Positions 21,600-41,420 of a stretch of DNA of 64,000 bases are shown piece after piece; the stretch's first letter is position 1, and each line of letters starts with the position of its first letter. The translations under genes were made by a program, and so were the position numbers. The notes beneath the pieces are model-generated. The model made no database searches. It was not told the DNA's origin and saw only the letters and a program-made list of their open reading frames with translations. Source of the stretch: Apostichopus japonicus (taxonomy: Eukaryota; Echinodermata; Holothuroidea; Aspidochirotida; Stichopodidae); assembly GCF_037975245.1 (NCBI RefSeq), contig NC_092571.1, forward strand, positions 27,358,564-27,422,563. Reading direction: 5' to 3'.

Positions 21600-24500
21600 T
21601 TATTTGATCTCCACCAATCTTGCTGAGTCTTCTTTGTGATATTCAATTCACTACTCATTTAAGAGTGATTAATGGTTTACTTCATAATATAAATGTGGCT
21701 GTAACACAAAGATAATGAATGTAAATATTGATTTCTCAAACCAGCGACATTTATGATATTTTTTAAAGTTGTATTAAAGTGTTTGATGTCATTCCCCTAT
21801 CGTTTAATCCGGAGGATGCACTCCAACCTTCAGTTTTACTTCAACATCCAGAAAGGATAAAACTGAAACAAAGGAAAGATGAGTAAGTGAACGGGTGCAC
21901 TGCGATGATCAAATTGAACTTATAAGTGTCCTTTGTGTTGGATAAAGCAATCTTTGCAAGACTTCTTTTTCTGACGGTAAACCTTTTTCTAATAGCTACG
22001 CAAAGTGTAAAGCAAGTGAAGACGTTAATCCTTAACAGGAATTTCAATGTAAGTTCTTGTCATGATATTAATTGTTTATGAGGTCAAATATCTTCAATGC
22101 TGTTAGTTGACGTTCACTTTGCTAAACTGGCCGTTCATTTTAATTATAAACAGGCGGGGTCTTAGAGGTAGTGTCGGACAAAAAAAAAGTGTGCTCACTA
22201 AGGGCGGAATCATTTGGTTTTCAGTTATCAACTTATCTTTCGCTGTTCAATGTACACACCTGGGTTCTCACGATCATTGCGAATTGACAGATACATGATT
22301 CAAATTACTGGCCTATTCCGAAATGGTAGAGTAGACACACTGCATAATAATGCACGATTCTATAATGAATGGGTTCTTGTTATAACAGTATCTAACAGTT
22401 TTAAAGTTTCCTTATTTTAATATAGGTCGCATTGTTATTGCAAATGCAACAAAATATCGATAAACAGTGAATCATTTTACGACAAATACTTACATTGTGT
22501 CACCAAAAACACCCCGTCCGTCGCAACATTCTTTAGATAAATCAATGAAATACCAATACGTCCAAAGAAAAAACTTCTTGTCAACACTGTGCATTTATGA
22601 ATACTGGCCTATAGCTCAGTCGCCATAATCAATTTCCGAAAATATATAAGCAATATGGAAGCTTGCTCGGAACATGAAGTAGTGTTCTACGGAAGCGTTC
22701 AAAGAACATCCACATTATGAGCTTATTCACATTGCATCTGAAAAAGACCGTTTGCACACTATTTTTGTAAAAACGTTACAAAAATGAAAATAAATTTCTA
22801 TACCGGCAAAGCATTAAAATTGCCATTTACACACATGATTCCAAGTACTGGTTCGCAAACGACAGTTTTTTTTTATAGATTTTGTGCCGTTTTGCAGTGT
22901 TAGTACATCTGTTCTTGGCGGTAATATTTAGAAAATTGAAATTTGGTAATATGATGTCCGTTCCACTCTTAGGTAGATTTCTATTTACTAATGATACTTT
23001 TAAGGTCACAATCTCATGCAAATAAGTTCCGTGATTAGTTGCGTAAATTTTGTCGTGCGACCTGTAGGACCGTCGTCGGACTACCAATCGGGAAAACGAC
23101 TTCCAACTTCCCAGTCGAGAAAAACAATTTCGCAACTACCATGTCCGACTGAAGGCCTGGCTAAGGCTTTTCAGTAGGAGCACACATACAACGACTAATG
23201 TCCCTTTATATAGCTCCTACTTTTCGAAGGTTCCATTGATTTACGTTGCTTTTAGTTAGATATGTATCCAGCTATGTAAATCTGGAAGTGTTACAAGGTG
23301 CATTAGCGTGCATAAAGGGAGGTTAGCGGGGTTAGGGGGGAAGGGGGACGATGAAAGCTGCATATAGAAACTTATAACTAATAACCTTAATGTGCCTCAG
23401 AATGCACCATTTGGTGTCTCATGTGTGTCCGAGGAGGACCCAAAGACACCAAGGTTGTTGACTTCAATGACCCACATCAGCACTCCTTACTTTATAGAAT
23501 ACTTCATTCACATCTGGCCCTGCCATAAAGGTTCATGTAACTATCTTAACCAGACAGGGAATTCTAGTGAGTCATTTATTAGAACAAGCTTGCATTGAGA
23601 GCAAATGTAATGCATGTTACGAGATCATGATTACTAACTCAAAATCGCCACCCAACTGTCTTGGCTAAAAACTGCTGCCTATGATGGCGCTCTTTTGTAA
23701 AAGTTTTCAATAATAGTTCGCTGGAATCAACATTAATATAATATAATATAAATGACCGGGTTATTTTGTAGATTGTCGGATAGTACAAACATGGTAGTTA
23801 TTGATCTTTTTTGTTCATTGGAAATCAGAATGGTACATAATTTAAACACCATGGACTTAAAGAGAATAAGTAAAGGTATTCTAAATTACCTTTAGTATGT
23901 GAAACAACCTTACTATGAATCATACATTCAAGTTGTCAAGTTGATAGAAAATGTCACTTAAAAATGTATTATTAATGGCTGTAATGTTATGATATGATGT
24001 CCAACTAAACTACTTGTTTAGCTCATGAATACCATATTACTGTACCACATAACAGATATATACAGCATGTTAGGCCTACATGCGAACTCCTGCCTCTTGC
24101 AACCATGCCTTCCGCGCGGTTACATCAAATACATTTCTGTAAGACTATATAAGTGTCTTGTCTTTATTTGAACAATTCCGATCCTCATTCTTCGTCAGTA
24201 ACATAACAATGCCCAATGTCTTCAGTGTGTTTAGTATGTTGTTTGTTTAAGCCTCAATTTGGTTGCAGTCGTCTCGTCAGTAGAAGAAAATAAAGTGTCC
24301 ATTTAAACTACTGATTTAACAGTATGGCCTATTCGTTTTAGTTCAACGAAAAATAACAACGAACACAGTCCACTAACTGATTAACAGTGTAGCATAAGTC
24401 TATATTTTGTTTTGCTAGTGTGGCTTAAGCAAGGGGTGGAAGATAGGGAGGGTGGGGGCACTGTCTTACAGAGAGAGCATTCATATAAGATACAACAGTG

Positions 24501-25517
24501 TGTTGTATTAATAATGACTTATGTTGTGTAGGTTCTAGCAAATCACATCTGACGAGAATCACGAGATCTTCAAATTCGTATGCGTTCGCTATATATGTGT
24601 TACTTGCTTGGTCGCAACGCTAACGTCATGTTCAGAGTTACGTGCATCAAGTAATATGTGCAGCATATAGACACAAAGTAAGAGTGCAAGCTTTAATGCA
24701 ACATGTCATGCAATACAGGTAGTAATGGTTCAACATAAGGAGCCACTGTTGATGCAACATATGCGTGTTAATTAAATATCTATTAATACCCTGGGGCAAT
24801 TTATGATATTGACGTTGTTTTGTTATCTTGTGGCACGAGGATTATAGTCCAGCAGTAGCTCTAACGCTTGTCGCAGGTATTCAATAGAAGACGGCACTGA
24901 TAACAGAGGTCCTATTTTAGATTCGCGAAACAAATCAGTGCACAACTTTCACAATTGACATGTCAGCTGCTATATTGATTTCGCTAAGCAGGACCAATTA
25001 AATTCGTCATGAATAATCTTTTCCAAACATAGAAAACGCAGGTCGAAATAACCGAGACTTTGTCTGTCTTTTTCTCTATAGTTCCCCCTTCTCAACGATA
25101 TATCACTAACAATGTGTATTACGTGATTTCCATTCACGAATGCCACCGTACATGCAAACTGTGATGTAATGATCAATACTTATATTTACAGCACCCTAAC
25201 CAAATATTTTTATGATAATTCGGGCAATATGCACCAGGCTACTGAAAGAAAAATAAATTGCAATGTGTCTTTTAATGTCTAAACTTATATCATTATTTTT
25301 CATTATTATTGTAACGACTTGCCCAAAAATGAATACCAATATGGAAGGGTAAGAACACGGCAAATGATTGTATGTAATTGGCATGCGATGTAATAACCGA
25401 TGCATGTGAACATGATATTCACATGAACAAGTTGTACGCGCGCCGAGCGTATTTCAATATGGTAATATTTTTGGGTTAAGTCGTTACAGCCCCCCCCCCC
25501 CCTATCTAAGTGGGCTC
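21600..25517. other. Unique spacer between gene B and block R
   Basis: About 3.9 kb with no gene I can support and no clear copy elsewhere in the window, apart from the repeat fragment at 25437-25517. Frames are short and mutually overlapping. It may hold control DNA for gene B, whose start is at the left edge. Confidence 0.5.
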
Positions 25518-26283
25518 CAATAGGTGGCGACCGTGAGGAATTATGGAACTATTAAACTGGTGATGTTAAATCGACTGACGGAATCATGATACCACATGCA
25601 ACATTCTCATTTCGAGTTCACCCACCCTATATTATTGGCTGAGGTGTTAACGTGACGTTTCATACCTGAAAAAGACGTTTTTCTTGTCAAAATATGTCTT
25701 GTCAAATATGTTAAAACGAAGAGAACAAATGCAAAGCTCGATTTTAGTGAATCTTTCTCCATAGTTTAGTTTTGTCTAACGCAATGCATCATAGACTTAG
25801 AGCAAATATGAATTATGGAACGCAATATTGATTTTAGTAGCGTTTGATGTCAAAAGTTTTCAACTTCAATCTTGGTCTTGCTCTAAATGCAGAGTTGACA
25901 ATCATGTACATTATTCCCTTGCCATGACATTCTATCAGTTCAAACTTCCTGGTCAAAATGTCTTCCAGTTTTGATGTTTATGTTAAATGTGTAAAGACTC
26001 AAGCAAACACTTCAAAGAATGGTCTGGGAAAGAGTTGTACTTGCTTTAATGTGGCATTGCTAAATTAGTTTCAGGAAACGCTTTTCACGATAAAATAATC
26101 GCAACGGAAAATGTACATACTTTAAAGGCATTCAGTATCAGCACAAAGCCTAGTGTAATCAGAACATAATAGTTGTGGTTGCTATGCGATTTACTTTCCA
26201 TTAAAAGATGACATCAGACAAACTGTTTGCCATGATATGTCATAGTTCATGGAATAACTATTTCTGTGTTGAGAGTATTCATC
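25518..26283. repeat. Array spacer block R, second copy
   Basis: It matches 56393-57112 closely (GGAACTATTAAACT, GACTGACGGAATCATGATAC and onward) and part of 2452-3323. It shows the uninterrupted form of the insertion site of the 3324-9702 transposon at about 26213-26260. Confidence 0.8.
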
Positions 26284-29200
26284 ATAATGATAAAAATAAT
26301 ATTAAAATGAACTTATAAAGCGCTAAAATCTACGAAGTATTCAATAGCGCTGTACAACCCTAATAGAACGCCAACTTGCAACCCGAATGCAAAATGCATT
26401 GAGGTTTCGATGACTTCAATGCACCAGACTCCTGCTTGTTAGTATATATAACCAGAAGTCGCTGTTACAATAACACTATGGCATGCTAACACAGGTCAGT
26501 CTACTGTACATGGTTATACACACCTCTATCAAAAACAGAAGGGTTCTTGTACTCAATGCTATGAATCCACACACCAAGTATTACAAAACCAAACCAAATC
26601 TCTAATAACTTCGCACATGAAGGTTGCAGAGAAGTCCACTTATGGTCAATTTTGATTGGAATATGCACACGAAACTTCAAAGAATCAACTTGAAAGAAGC
26701 TAATGCAGGTCACTGGAGGTCAACCTGAGGTCAAAAGTCACCAAATGCAGGTCGACTATTGTATTACACACACTAGCGTAACTCCCAACCTTGATGGTCA
26801 CTTGGTTCTCAAGTTATTGCAAAAATACTAGTTTTTGACCCCTATTTGACCTTGTTGACCTTGGACCACATAACTGTTATGTTTTGAAACGATCCATTAC
26901 CCCATTCACAACGAGTCTACAAATATCAACCATGTCGGACCCTGTCAATGGTATTTTCACAAGTTATTGCAAAAAAAATCATTTTGAGCCATAAGTGACC
27001 TTTGGTGACCTTGGAACACATCACGATTATTTTAAAAAACGTGCCCCTACTTCATTCACAACTTGTCCCAATATATTAGCCATGACAGACTTTGTGACTA
27101 GAAGTTGTTGCAAAACGTAGCATAATTTGGCAGTTTTTTTGCACATAAGCAACTGTGAATGACCTTGGATGACCTAATGGTTTTTGTCAAAAATGTTTTC
27201 CTCGATAATGTGCACTCTGTCGTAAAATTCCAAGCTTGATCGACATTTGTTTCTCAATTTATTGCAAAAATACTATATTTTGACCCCTAATTGACCTTTG
27301 TTTACCTTTGATCTTATAACTGTTCTATTTGAAAACGAACCCTTACCCCATTCACAACTTGTCCACAAATATCAACCATGTCGGACCCAGTCAGTGGTAG
27401 TTTCACAAGTTATTGAGAAGAAGAAAAAACATTTTGACCCATAAATGTCCTTTGGTGACCTGGGATCACATAACGGTTATTTTTGAAAACGTGCCCCTAC
27501 TTCATTCACAACTCTTCCAAATTTATCAGCCATGTCAGACTTGGTGACTAGAAGTTGTTGCAAAACATAGCATAACTTGGCAGTTTTTTGCACATAATCA
27601 ACCTTGAAGGACCTTGATGACTTAATGGTTTTTATCAAAGTTGTTTTCCTCGATAATGTGCAGTCAATCGTAAAATTCCAAGCTTGATCGACATTTGTTT
27701 CTCAAGTTATTGCAAAAATACTAGTTTTTGACCCCTAATTGACCTTTGTTGACCTTGGATCATATAACTGTTCTATTTGAAAACGAACCCTTACCCCATT
27801 CACAGCTTGTCCACAAATATCAACCATGTCGAACCCTGTCAGTGGTAGTTTCACAAGTTATTGAAAAAAGAAAACTCATTTTGACCCATAAATGTCCTTT
27901 GGTGACCTGGGATCAAATCACGGTTAGTTTGGAAAATGTGCCCCTACTTCATTCACAACTTGTCCTAATGTACCAGCCATGTCAGACTTGGTGACTAGAA
28001 GTTGTTGCAAAAATTAGCATATTCTGACAGTTTTTTGCACATAATCAACCTTGAATGACCTTGGATGACCTGATAGTTCTTATCAAAAATGTCTCTCTTG
28101 ATGAGATGCACTCTGTCGTAAAATTTGATTGGCCTACAACGTACACACATAATGTTATTGCTAGAAAGGTATCAAAACTAACCTTTGGCCCCTCGCAACT
28201 TGAGAACTGGATGTCCGAATGAAGCGGGAGTTGGTTTGCTATATATTGCACAAAGAGCTCTATCATATATCAACAAACTTGACAAACTTGACAACTTGAC
28301 TATTGACAAACTTTTTTTGGTTTTTAAATGTTTTGCCTTGTATCTCCTAAAATGAGCATATTTTTCAAAATTTGACCTTTGACCTTTTGACCTTGCGGTC
28401 AGATGTAGTTTGACACGCTGATTCCAAAAGCAACAAGAAAAACCTGTGCGACTTTCCTAACTTTACCTAATATTAGATGGTCCAAGCTTCCCTACTTGAG
28501 ATAACGTGTTTACAAGCCAGGCGTCACACACACACTTATATACATACATGTTTGTATTACATTCAGACCGAGGACCCCATTTTATTTTCTATTGTTCAAA
28601 TCCACGTACCCTAACCTTAACGATACCCCATACAATAGAATTCCTCCGAGGACGTGGTGATTCTTTAGAAATCACAACCGAGGACCTAAAATTATTTTGT
28701 TCAAGTCCTCGGTCAGAATACAAAACAAACTCACGTACATACATACACACAGTCTCCGCCTGCATGAATGCATAGGTTACGATTTCATCGAAACCAAAAA
28801 TGAGTCTTCAAGCAAGACTTGAACCGACTGAGAGTGGGAGAACTCCGCACATATATGGGCAGACCATTCCAGAGCTTGGGCCCGGCTGATGGAAAGGCAC
28901 GGTCGCCATAGGTTTTCAGTTTAGTCCTGGGAACAGTGAGAGTGATTGTTTTGCTAGAGCGCAAGGTATAACGAGTATTGACCTGGAAGGACAGATCGTC
29001 TGACAAATAGGCGGGTGCAATTCCATGATGCACTTATTGTACACCAGGAGCAGTACTTTGAACTTAATTCTGAATTCAACAGGCAACCAGAGCAAAGAAT
29101 GGAGGATACTCAACGATGGTGTGTTGAATTCATAGCTGTCTACAACAAGCCTGGCTGCGCTGTTCTGCAGACGTTGCAGTCCCTGAATCAGTTACCTTGG

Positions 29201-29308
29201 AATACCATGGAGCAAACTATTGCAATAATCCAAATGGCTATGAATGTGTGAATGAACCAATGTGCTCATAGTTCTAGAAGACATATGTTTCCTAATCTTC
29301 TTTAGATC
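26284..29308 (-). mobile_element. 5'-truncated L2-like LINE
   Basis: The minus-strand frames at 29192-29401, 28916-29113 and 28785-29033 are, in order, pieces of the end of a LINE reverse transcriptase: STLVHSHIHSHLDYCNSLLH, then LLWLPVEFRIKFKVLLLVY, then KTYGDRAFPSAGPKLWNGLP and RFKSCLKTHF. The 3' end on the minus strand has AGCGCTTTATAA and a TTATT-rich tail, typical of the L2/CR1 group. The paralogous block at 57108-57125 reads across without it; flanking ATCAT/ATCATT is a likely target duplication. Frameshifts between the frames mean it is inactive. Confidence 0.7.
26807..28130. repeat. Tandem repeat, three copies of a ~447-bp unit
   Basis: TCTCAA(G/T)TTATTGCAAAAATACTA recurs at 26807, 27252 and 27700, giving periods of 445 and 448. 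Each unit contains two or three diverged subunits of about 150 bases built around TGACCTT.G.TGACCT and CCCATTCACAACTTGTCC. It lies within the 3' untranslated part of the LINE insertion. Confidence 0.85.
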
Positions 29309-30736
29309 ATTCAGGGATAATCTAAGCCCCCAATGCACAAATTTTGTTATTAGCATAATCAGAACAGGGAGGAGTTGAACAAAGAAGAGATTAATGATCA
29401 CCTTACTTTATACAGTGGATATACTTATTTCTATCATAAACGTAAATTAAAACAATATGGGTGTAGGAAAGCAAGTCTTGACTTGTGTACTACTGTAGAT
29501 ACATGTACAAATTATTGAACATATTACATATTGCGATCATGTTTGTGATGGCGAAAGTTAACTACATTAGTACGCCGTGTATACAAGTATGCATACTCTA
29601 AAATATCCACATGTCATCTCAACACTCCCATTGTTGGAGTTTCTTTCGATTTGAGTTTGTAACAAACGACAGGGTCACTTCACAGTTTTAACTGATTAGG
29701 TGTTCAACGCCCATTAGTGTGTAAAGCTTATTAACTGATGTTAGCAGGAAATGCTTTTCCATGACAAAAACAAACGACGCTGTGTTAATCTATATCGCAC
29801 TACATGTACCAACGTCAGATCAGTAGTGTACTGCATGATTTCCCTCCACGTACTGTGTAACAAAGCCAGAATGTTAATATATACTATAGGTAATATTCTA
29901 TTTGTTTGTAGCAGCCAAGTCATATATTGCAATTCATTACTATATACTATGTATCATTCGTGGTAGTGTTCCCAACAAATGTGACCAGGGGTAAACTAAT
30001 TCGTTGTCGTCGTGTGCGCCTATCAGTCAGTTGTGAGACTGTGGGTCTTACAAAAGGTCATTTAAAATGGAGGGAAAACGTCATGTAGTTGAATCAGCTA
30101 CACACTGGCTCTCCTCACCGAGCATGATGTCGCTAACAAACGGACTATAGTACCCAGAGTTAATTACAGCAATGGTCACTCCCGCAGTATAAATTGCAGA
30201 TATGTTAATCTAATACCTCTCAGGGCAACTCGTCCACATATTGAATTTAGGAATGCTACGGCTTCAATTCCCACTTTATTCCTATCTCGGATAAACTTTC
30301 CCCTTTTCTAGAATAGGTTACATAAATTTCTTTATTAAAGTATGCAATGCAGAGACACCGACAGACAGTCTTCCCTCGTACACAACAATTGATTAATTTT
30401 TGAACCAAACGCTTTGTTAAACATTATGTTATCTCAGTTTAAGGGCGCTCGAATCATCATGATGTATTAATAGGTAATATTATATCGACAGACGTCCGTT
30501 CAGCTTCCTTAACACAAATACTGCATTGAAGGGACGGGTGTATTCAGACTACCACCAAAGTAACATATTCAATAATGTATGATACATAAGAATAACTTCA
30601 GTGATTGACTGTTTTGGGGTGTAACGGTAACTTGAAAAATAGTAATATGAGTACAGTACTCATAAAAATTATTTATAAAATAACTGTAAAAAAACTAAAT
30701 AAAAGATGAAGAAATGTTTTTAAGAGAAAAGGATAC
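29309..30736. other. 3' flank of gene C
   Basis: Noncoding copy of the gene A flank, including module M at 29312-29515 and the candidate polyadenylation signal at 30331-30336. Confidence 0.7.
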
Positions 30737-32023
30737 TCATTTAACAATATCATACTGTATTTCGTCTTGTAAAGGTTCGCAGGGAGAGAGATAACCACCA
30801 CTGTCATATGTAAGTGAAGATGAATTTATGTTCACGTATTTCTCTGTGGGAAGAATTCCAGGTAAAACGTCTACGGAAGCATCATCCATTTGAGTTGTGT
30901 TCTTACTATGTTGAGAGTTTATCACAAAAACGCGACTTAGAAGAAACGCAACAGCAACACAAGCAACAACAATGATGATGATGATCACCAAGGTCAAATA
31001 TATTGCTACATTGTTTACTATGACACAATGTGGAAAATATAACACGTGTGCTGTTGATGCAATGACTCTATCTCCATAGTAACCAACGCATTGTATGTCA
31101 ACTAAGTAGACGTCACTTCCGGTATCCGTCACATTAAGTTCAATGTATGTGTCGCCTTCCTTAATATCATATTTCCAGTGATTAGGGAATTACCTCCAGG
31201 TAAGGTGAACTTCACTTACATTACTGGTGCAACGTAATATTGCATTTTTAATATCACTGAAGTCGATAGTTGATGGATTCGCTGTGACAGAGAACAAAGG
31301 GAGAAACCGAATAGGTCCGAAGGAGCAAGATCCTTGATAACGCTGATAAGGTGCTGGTAATTGTTGAGAGACATTGCAGACAAAGACACTATTATTAAAT
31401 GATGAGTTGAAGTACGATGAGAATGATAGAGTCTTAGAGGGGTGCAGGTAAGAGGATACTGTCCTAGTTGAGATGCTAGTAACGTCATTGATTTCATCTC
31501 CATCTCTGATGTAGGTTGACATCATCACTGGTGGATCTCCTTCCTCTGAAGTACAATTCATCTCGATGTCACTTTGTACCGAATCCTCAAATATGAATCG
31601 AGATCCATATGATGATGAACAAAGAGGATTAACATCATTTATCGGATTAAAACCCACGACTGTAGCAGATAGTTCCTTTTGATTGCAACATCGAAACAAT
31701 GTGCCGTTTATTTCACTTGTTAATTTATTTATTGTTAACAAAATAGTTGTTGAAGTAATCATGTCGAATTGATAGGTGGTAGAAAATTCATCCTGCAGTT
31801 GCGAATTTATAGCTATATTAAAAATATCCTTACTACTGCTTAAAGCCTGTACTTGTAAGATGTTTATATCTTGTTCACAGTAAATTCCTACAGTACTTCC
31901 AAAAGGGAAGAACGCATTATAGTTTTCCGTCCTAAAGTTCGCATATTTAATCGTCTCTTCAGAAGCAAGAATAGTAAAGAAAGCAAAGATTGCTATCAAT
32001 TTAAACGTCGCCTTTGTATTCAT
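30737..32023 (-). pseudogene. Gene C: type-1 receptor with one in-frame stop in Ig3
   Basis: A close copy of gene A. The frame runs from the conserved MNTKATFKL start at 32023 and is interrupted once, by a TAA at 31190-31192 just after the Ig3 tryptophan (codon 278). The total length is unchanged and the same frame resumes through the rest of Ig3, the membrane helix and the full tail to 30737. Where gene A reads TGG AGT AAC ATC, this copy reads TGG AGG TAA TTC, a cluster of changes rather than a frameshift. If translated as it stands, the product is 277 residues: signal peptide, Ig1, Ig2 and a stub of Ig3, with no membrane anchor. So it is either a young pseudogene or a secreted two-Ig form. 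The tail remains intact (YVNI, YDSGGYLSP, QYDIV), which fits recent loss. Confidence 0.8.
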
Positions 32024-32081
32024 TTTAACGCTGCGTAATGTGCAAGTTATAGGAATAATGTTGGCTCTGGAACTAATCCCG

Positions 32082-32093
32082 TATAATTTATAG
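32082..32093 (-). promoter_or_regulatory. Candidate TATA box of gene C
   Basis: Minus-strand AGCTATAAATTATAC about 60-75 bases before the ATG, matching the position of the motif in gene A while the surrounding leader has diverged. Confidence 0.45.
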
Positions 32094-33117
32094 CTTGACA
32101 AATTTCAATCGAACTACCCCTTAATAGGGATTCAATTCATAAAAGTGAAGAATATTCGTCGATTTTCGTTCCCGAACTTGCAGAGAGTATCATATAATTC
32201 CACCGATTGTGGTTATATTTTGGTGGAAGTAGGATCTTCATTGTTTTATATCAACATTTGAACTTGTCCTTCAAAAGTTCGAAAATGTACTCGAAATGTA
32301 TTTGCTTTGTATTTTCATTATCAATCATATGAAAGAAATGTTGTCGTTTATTTTTCGTTGGACATTTCATCTGAGAATTCGATTATCGCTAAATCTCGAA
32401 ATATTATCTATTTTTTTATGGACGACGTTTGACTATCTTAATTGTATAAAGTGACCGTAGCTGTCGAGTTTACGAGTACCATATGTCGTAAGTTTGACAT
32501 GTCGATTTCTTCTTGAAAAGAAACGGCCGGACTTCTCATGTTGACTCCGTATCGAAATTATGATGCATATCCTCCATTAACTGATATTTCGGAAGAGAAG
32601 GGGAAAAGCTGAATGACAATAATGTTGCTAACGGAACCCTTCTTCCTCTCGTATTGATTTGATTCGTTTAGCATGATTACGCTAACCCGATATCACAGTC
32701 CCGATGGGCATGCTAGTGAAATCTAATGTGAAACGTACCTGCATCATTGAAATCCTTCAGAAATTACCCAGCATAGCGTACTGTTCTAGAAAAATTAATC
32801 CATTTTCAAGATGAAAACTATAGTTAAATACAAACTAGAATTAACTCCAATGAGAGTCCTTTGCACCCTCAGGTCCATGCATTACTTATATACGTCATTT
32901 GTCCATCAGACACAAATAAGTCGATAGACAACTTCTCCAACATTTTTCTATCCGATATTTGAATAATAATATAATTGTACTTGCAGGCTTCGGCGTTTCA
33001 ACTCGTGACTCCATTAGGAAAGAAATGCTCCGTCCAGACACCTTTGTCTGAATGCTATAATTGGTTTATCGTGAGGGATATAGATTCATTTGGTTGTTTA
33101 ATTGAAAGAGAGCGCTC

Positions 33118-33709
33118 GGGGCGGATCCAAGATTTTGCCATGGGAGGGGCTTATAACATATAACTATAACACTCAAGAAGAAACACGGACGCACTTTTTG
33201 TTTCATGTACTATTTCAGGCTCCTAGTCGTGTAGATATGTCGGGTTTCTGTGTACACTCTCAGTATAATTAAAATGACGGTAGTAACTATAAAGCAAAGC
33301 GCCACAATCAGTTGGCGCGGAGCGCAGGAAATTTTACAAAATTGCAACCCAATAGCAGCAAAATGGCAGCATCGGTGCCTCTGAAGATACCACCAACAGT
33401 CATAATTGCAAGGACACTGAGCAACAGAACCCCACTCAGCAAAATTGAAATGACTGGAATGGTAAACTTTGCAAGTTTGTTGTTGCTTTTGCGATTAGTG
33501 ATGGCCGTTCTAGGGGAAGGTCTACGGGGAGGGTGTTTTCTTGTGTCAAATCACTAAAATTACAATCTTCAACTCGATCCAGAGTAGATCTATACGGGCC
33601 CTGTGTGGATCCTGCGAAATAGGAGGGCACTGCGTACAAGGGTAGTTTTTTTTTTAATTCAGAAAGCTCAAGGGGGTTAAATCCCCACCCCCCCCCTTGA
33701 TCCGCCCCT
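33118..33709. mobile_element. MITE with GGGGCGGATCC ends, copy 2
   Basis: Duplicate of the 13538-14170 element with the same ends and the same flanking GAGAGCGCTC / GGTGCTGTTC. It is about 40 bases shorter, lacking a stretch after GCAACAGAACCCC. Confidence 0.6.
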
Positions 33710-39981
<6,272 letters not shown>

Positions 39982-40803
39982 TGTTAATCTAAGTTAGTCA
40001 AATTGACTAATTAAAATTAGTCAAATGACTAACCAGCAAAGATTAGTCGTATGACTAATTAGCTAAACTAGTCAAGTGACTAATATATCATAGTCATATG
40101 ACCATTCATTTAGTCTGGTGACTTCCAAAGTTAGTCCTGCACAGCACTTGACCTGTTATTCATTAGTCATCAGACTAATGCACCATCCATCACGATTTTG
40201 ATTTCACTTTAGCGGATGTTTTGGGCCTCCAGTTTGTGTGGAGATCTTTGTGTGCATAAATCTGTAAGTTTCACTCAGGGTTCCTGCTGGCTGTTGCTAA
40301 TACAATCCGACCCCCCCCCCCCTCCCAGAAAAAAAAACAAATTGGCAATCTTGTGGGGTAAATGAAGGAAATCCTATTGCAAGGTTGAAAAGGTATGTTT
40401 GAATAAAAAATACAGAAATCATGGCTTTATTTTAACTCATTTAATGCTATAACATATCTTGAAAAGCATACATGAAAAGCCTCAATAGGAGTGTTACAGC
40501 TAGAATGGGGTGATATTTCTCCCATGGTTCAATCATTAAAAAAAACTTTGTCAGATTAAGCCAATATTTTCAGAGAACTGTTTCAAGGGATGCAAATATT
40601 ATAAACAAGTTGGTCCCAAATGGCTGTCCCAATCACCAAATTGTGTCAGAGGATTGAAAATACAATATATTGATATAAAAATTATACAGCAGTATGTCCA
40701 CTCATACATAATGGACAAATACATTTTAATAAGAACTGAAAAGTCAAAGTTCTATTAAAAACATGTCATGTCATGACTCAAATCCTTGCTTTAAAATGTA
40801 CTG

Positions 40804-41013
40804 CTACACGACAAGTGTGAAGTTGACCAGAAAATACTGGATGATTTTCTGGATGAAGACCATGGTCTTCTTACAAACAGTGGGATAAGCCAAGTTGAAA
40901 ACATAGTATGATGCTATGTATTCTGACAGAGCTGAAATCAACCCAACTGCTAGAGCCAACTTCTTCCCCATCAAATATTGTAAAGTGGGTTTATTCTGCA
41001 CAAGTGGGACCAT
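40804..41013 (-). CDS. Terminal exon of transposon gene, intact copy
   Basis: A 69-codon frame with GLISALSEYIASYYVFNLAY then PTVCKKTMVFIQKIIQYF. The DNA is duplicated at 41222-41420. Function unknown; I read it as the C-terminal end of the protein carried by this element because of its position and strand. Confidence 0.35.
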   Translation of the reverse strand: MVPLVQNKPTLQYLMGKKLALAVGLISALSEYIASYYVFNLAYPTVCKKTMVFIQKIIQYFLVNFTLVV

Positions 41014-41221
41014 TTCCCTTGATGTAGAGGGCTAAATATTTAAATCTTATTATGAATTACATTTTAAGTATCAACTAGTTTAAAAGTATGATAATTTCGT
41101 TTTAACAGCAGACAAACGACAACGGTCAGAGGTCTATTCTTGTTTTTCACCTAGAGGTTTTGATTAACCCTCTCCAACACACTTAAAATGGAAAGGTCTA
41201 ACTTAAAATTGTCATTAATGC

Positions 41222-41420
41222 CTAAGATGATTTTCTGAATGAATACCATGGTCTTCTTTCAAATAGTGGGGTAAGCTAAGTCGAAAACGTAAAACGATGC
41301 AATGTATGAAGACAAATCCGAAATCAGCAGACTGCAAGATCCAACTTCTTCCCCATCAACAAATATTGTAAAGCAGGTTGATTCTCCATAAGTGGCACCA
41401 TTTCCCCTGATGTAGAGGCT
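41222..41420 (-). pseudogene. Decayed duplicate of the terminal exon
   Basis: It aligns base for base with 40840-41030 (GGGGAAGAAGTTGG, ACCATGGT.TTCAT.CAGAA) but has an extra codon and a frame-breaking change after about 25 codons, so the shared frame ends early. Confidence 0.5.
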
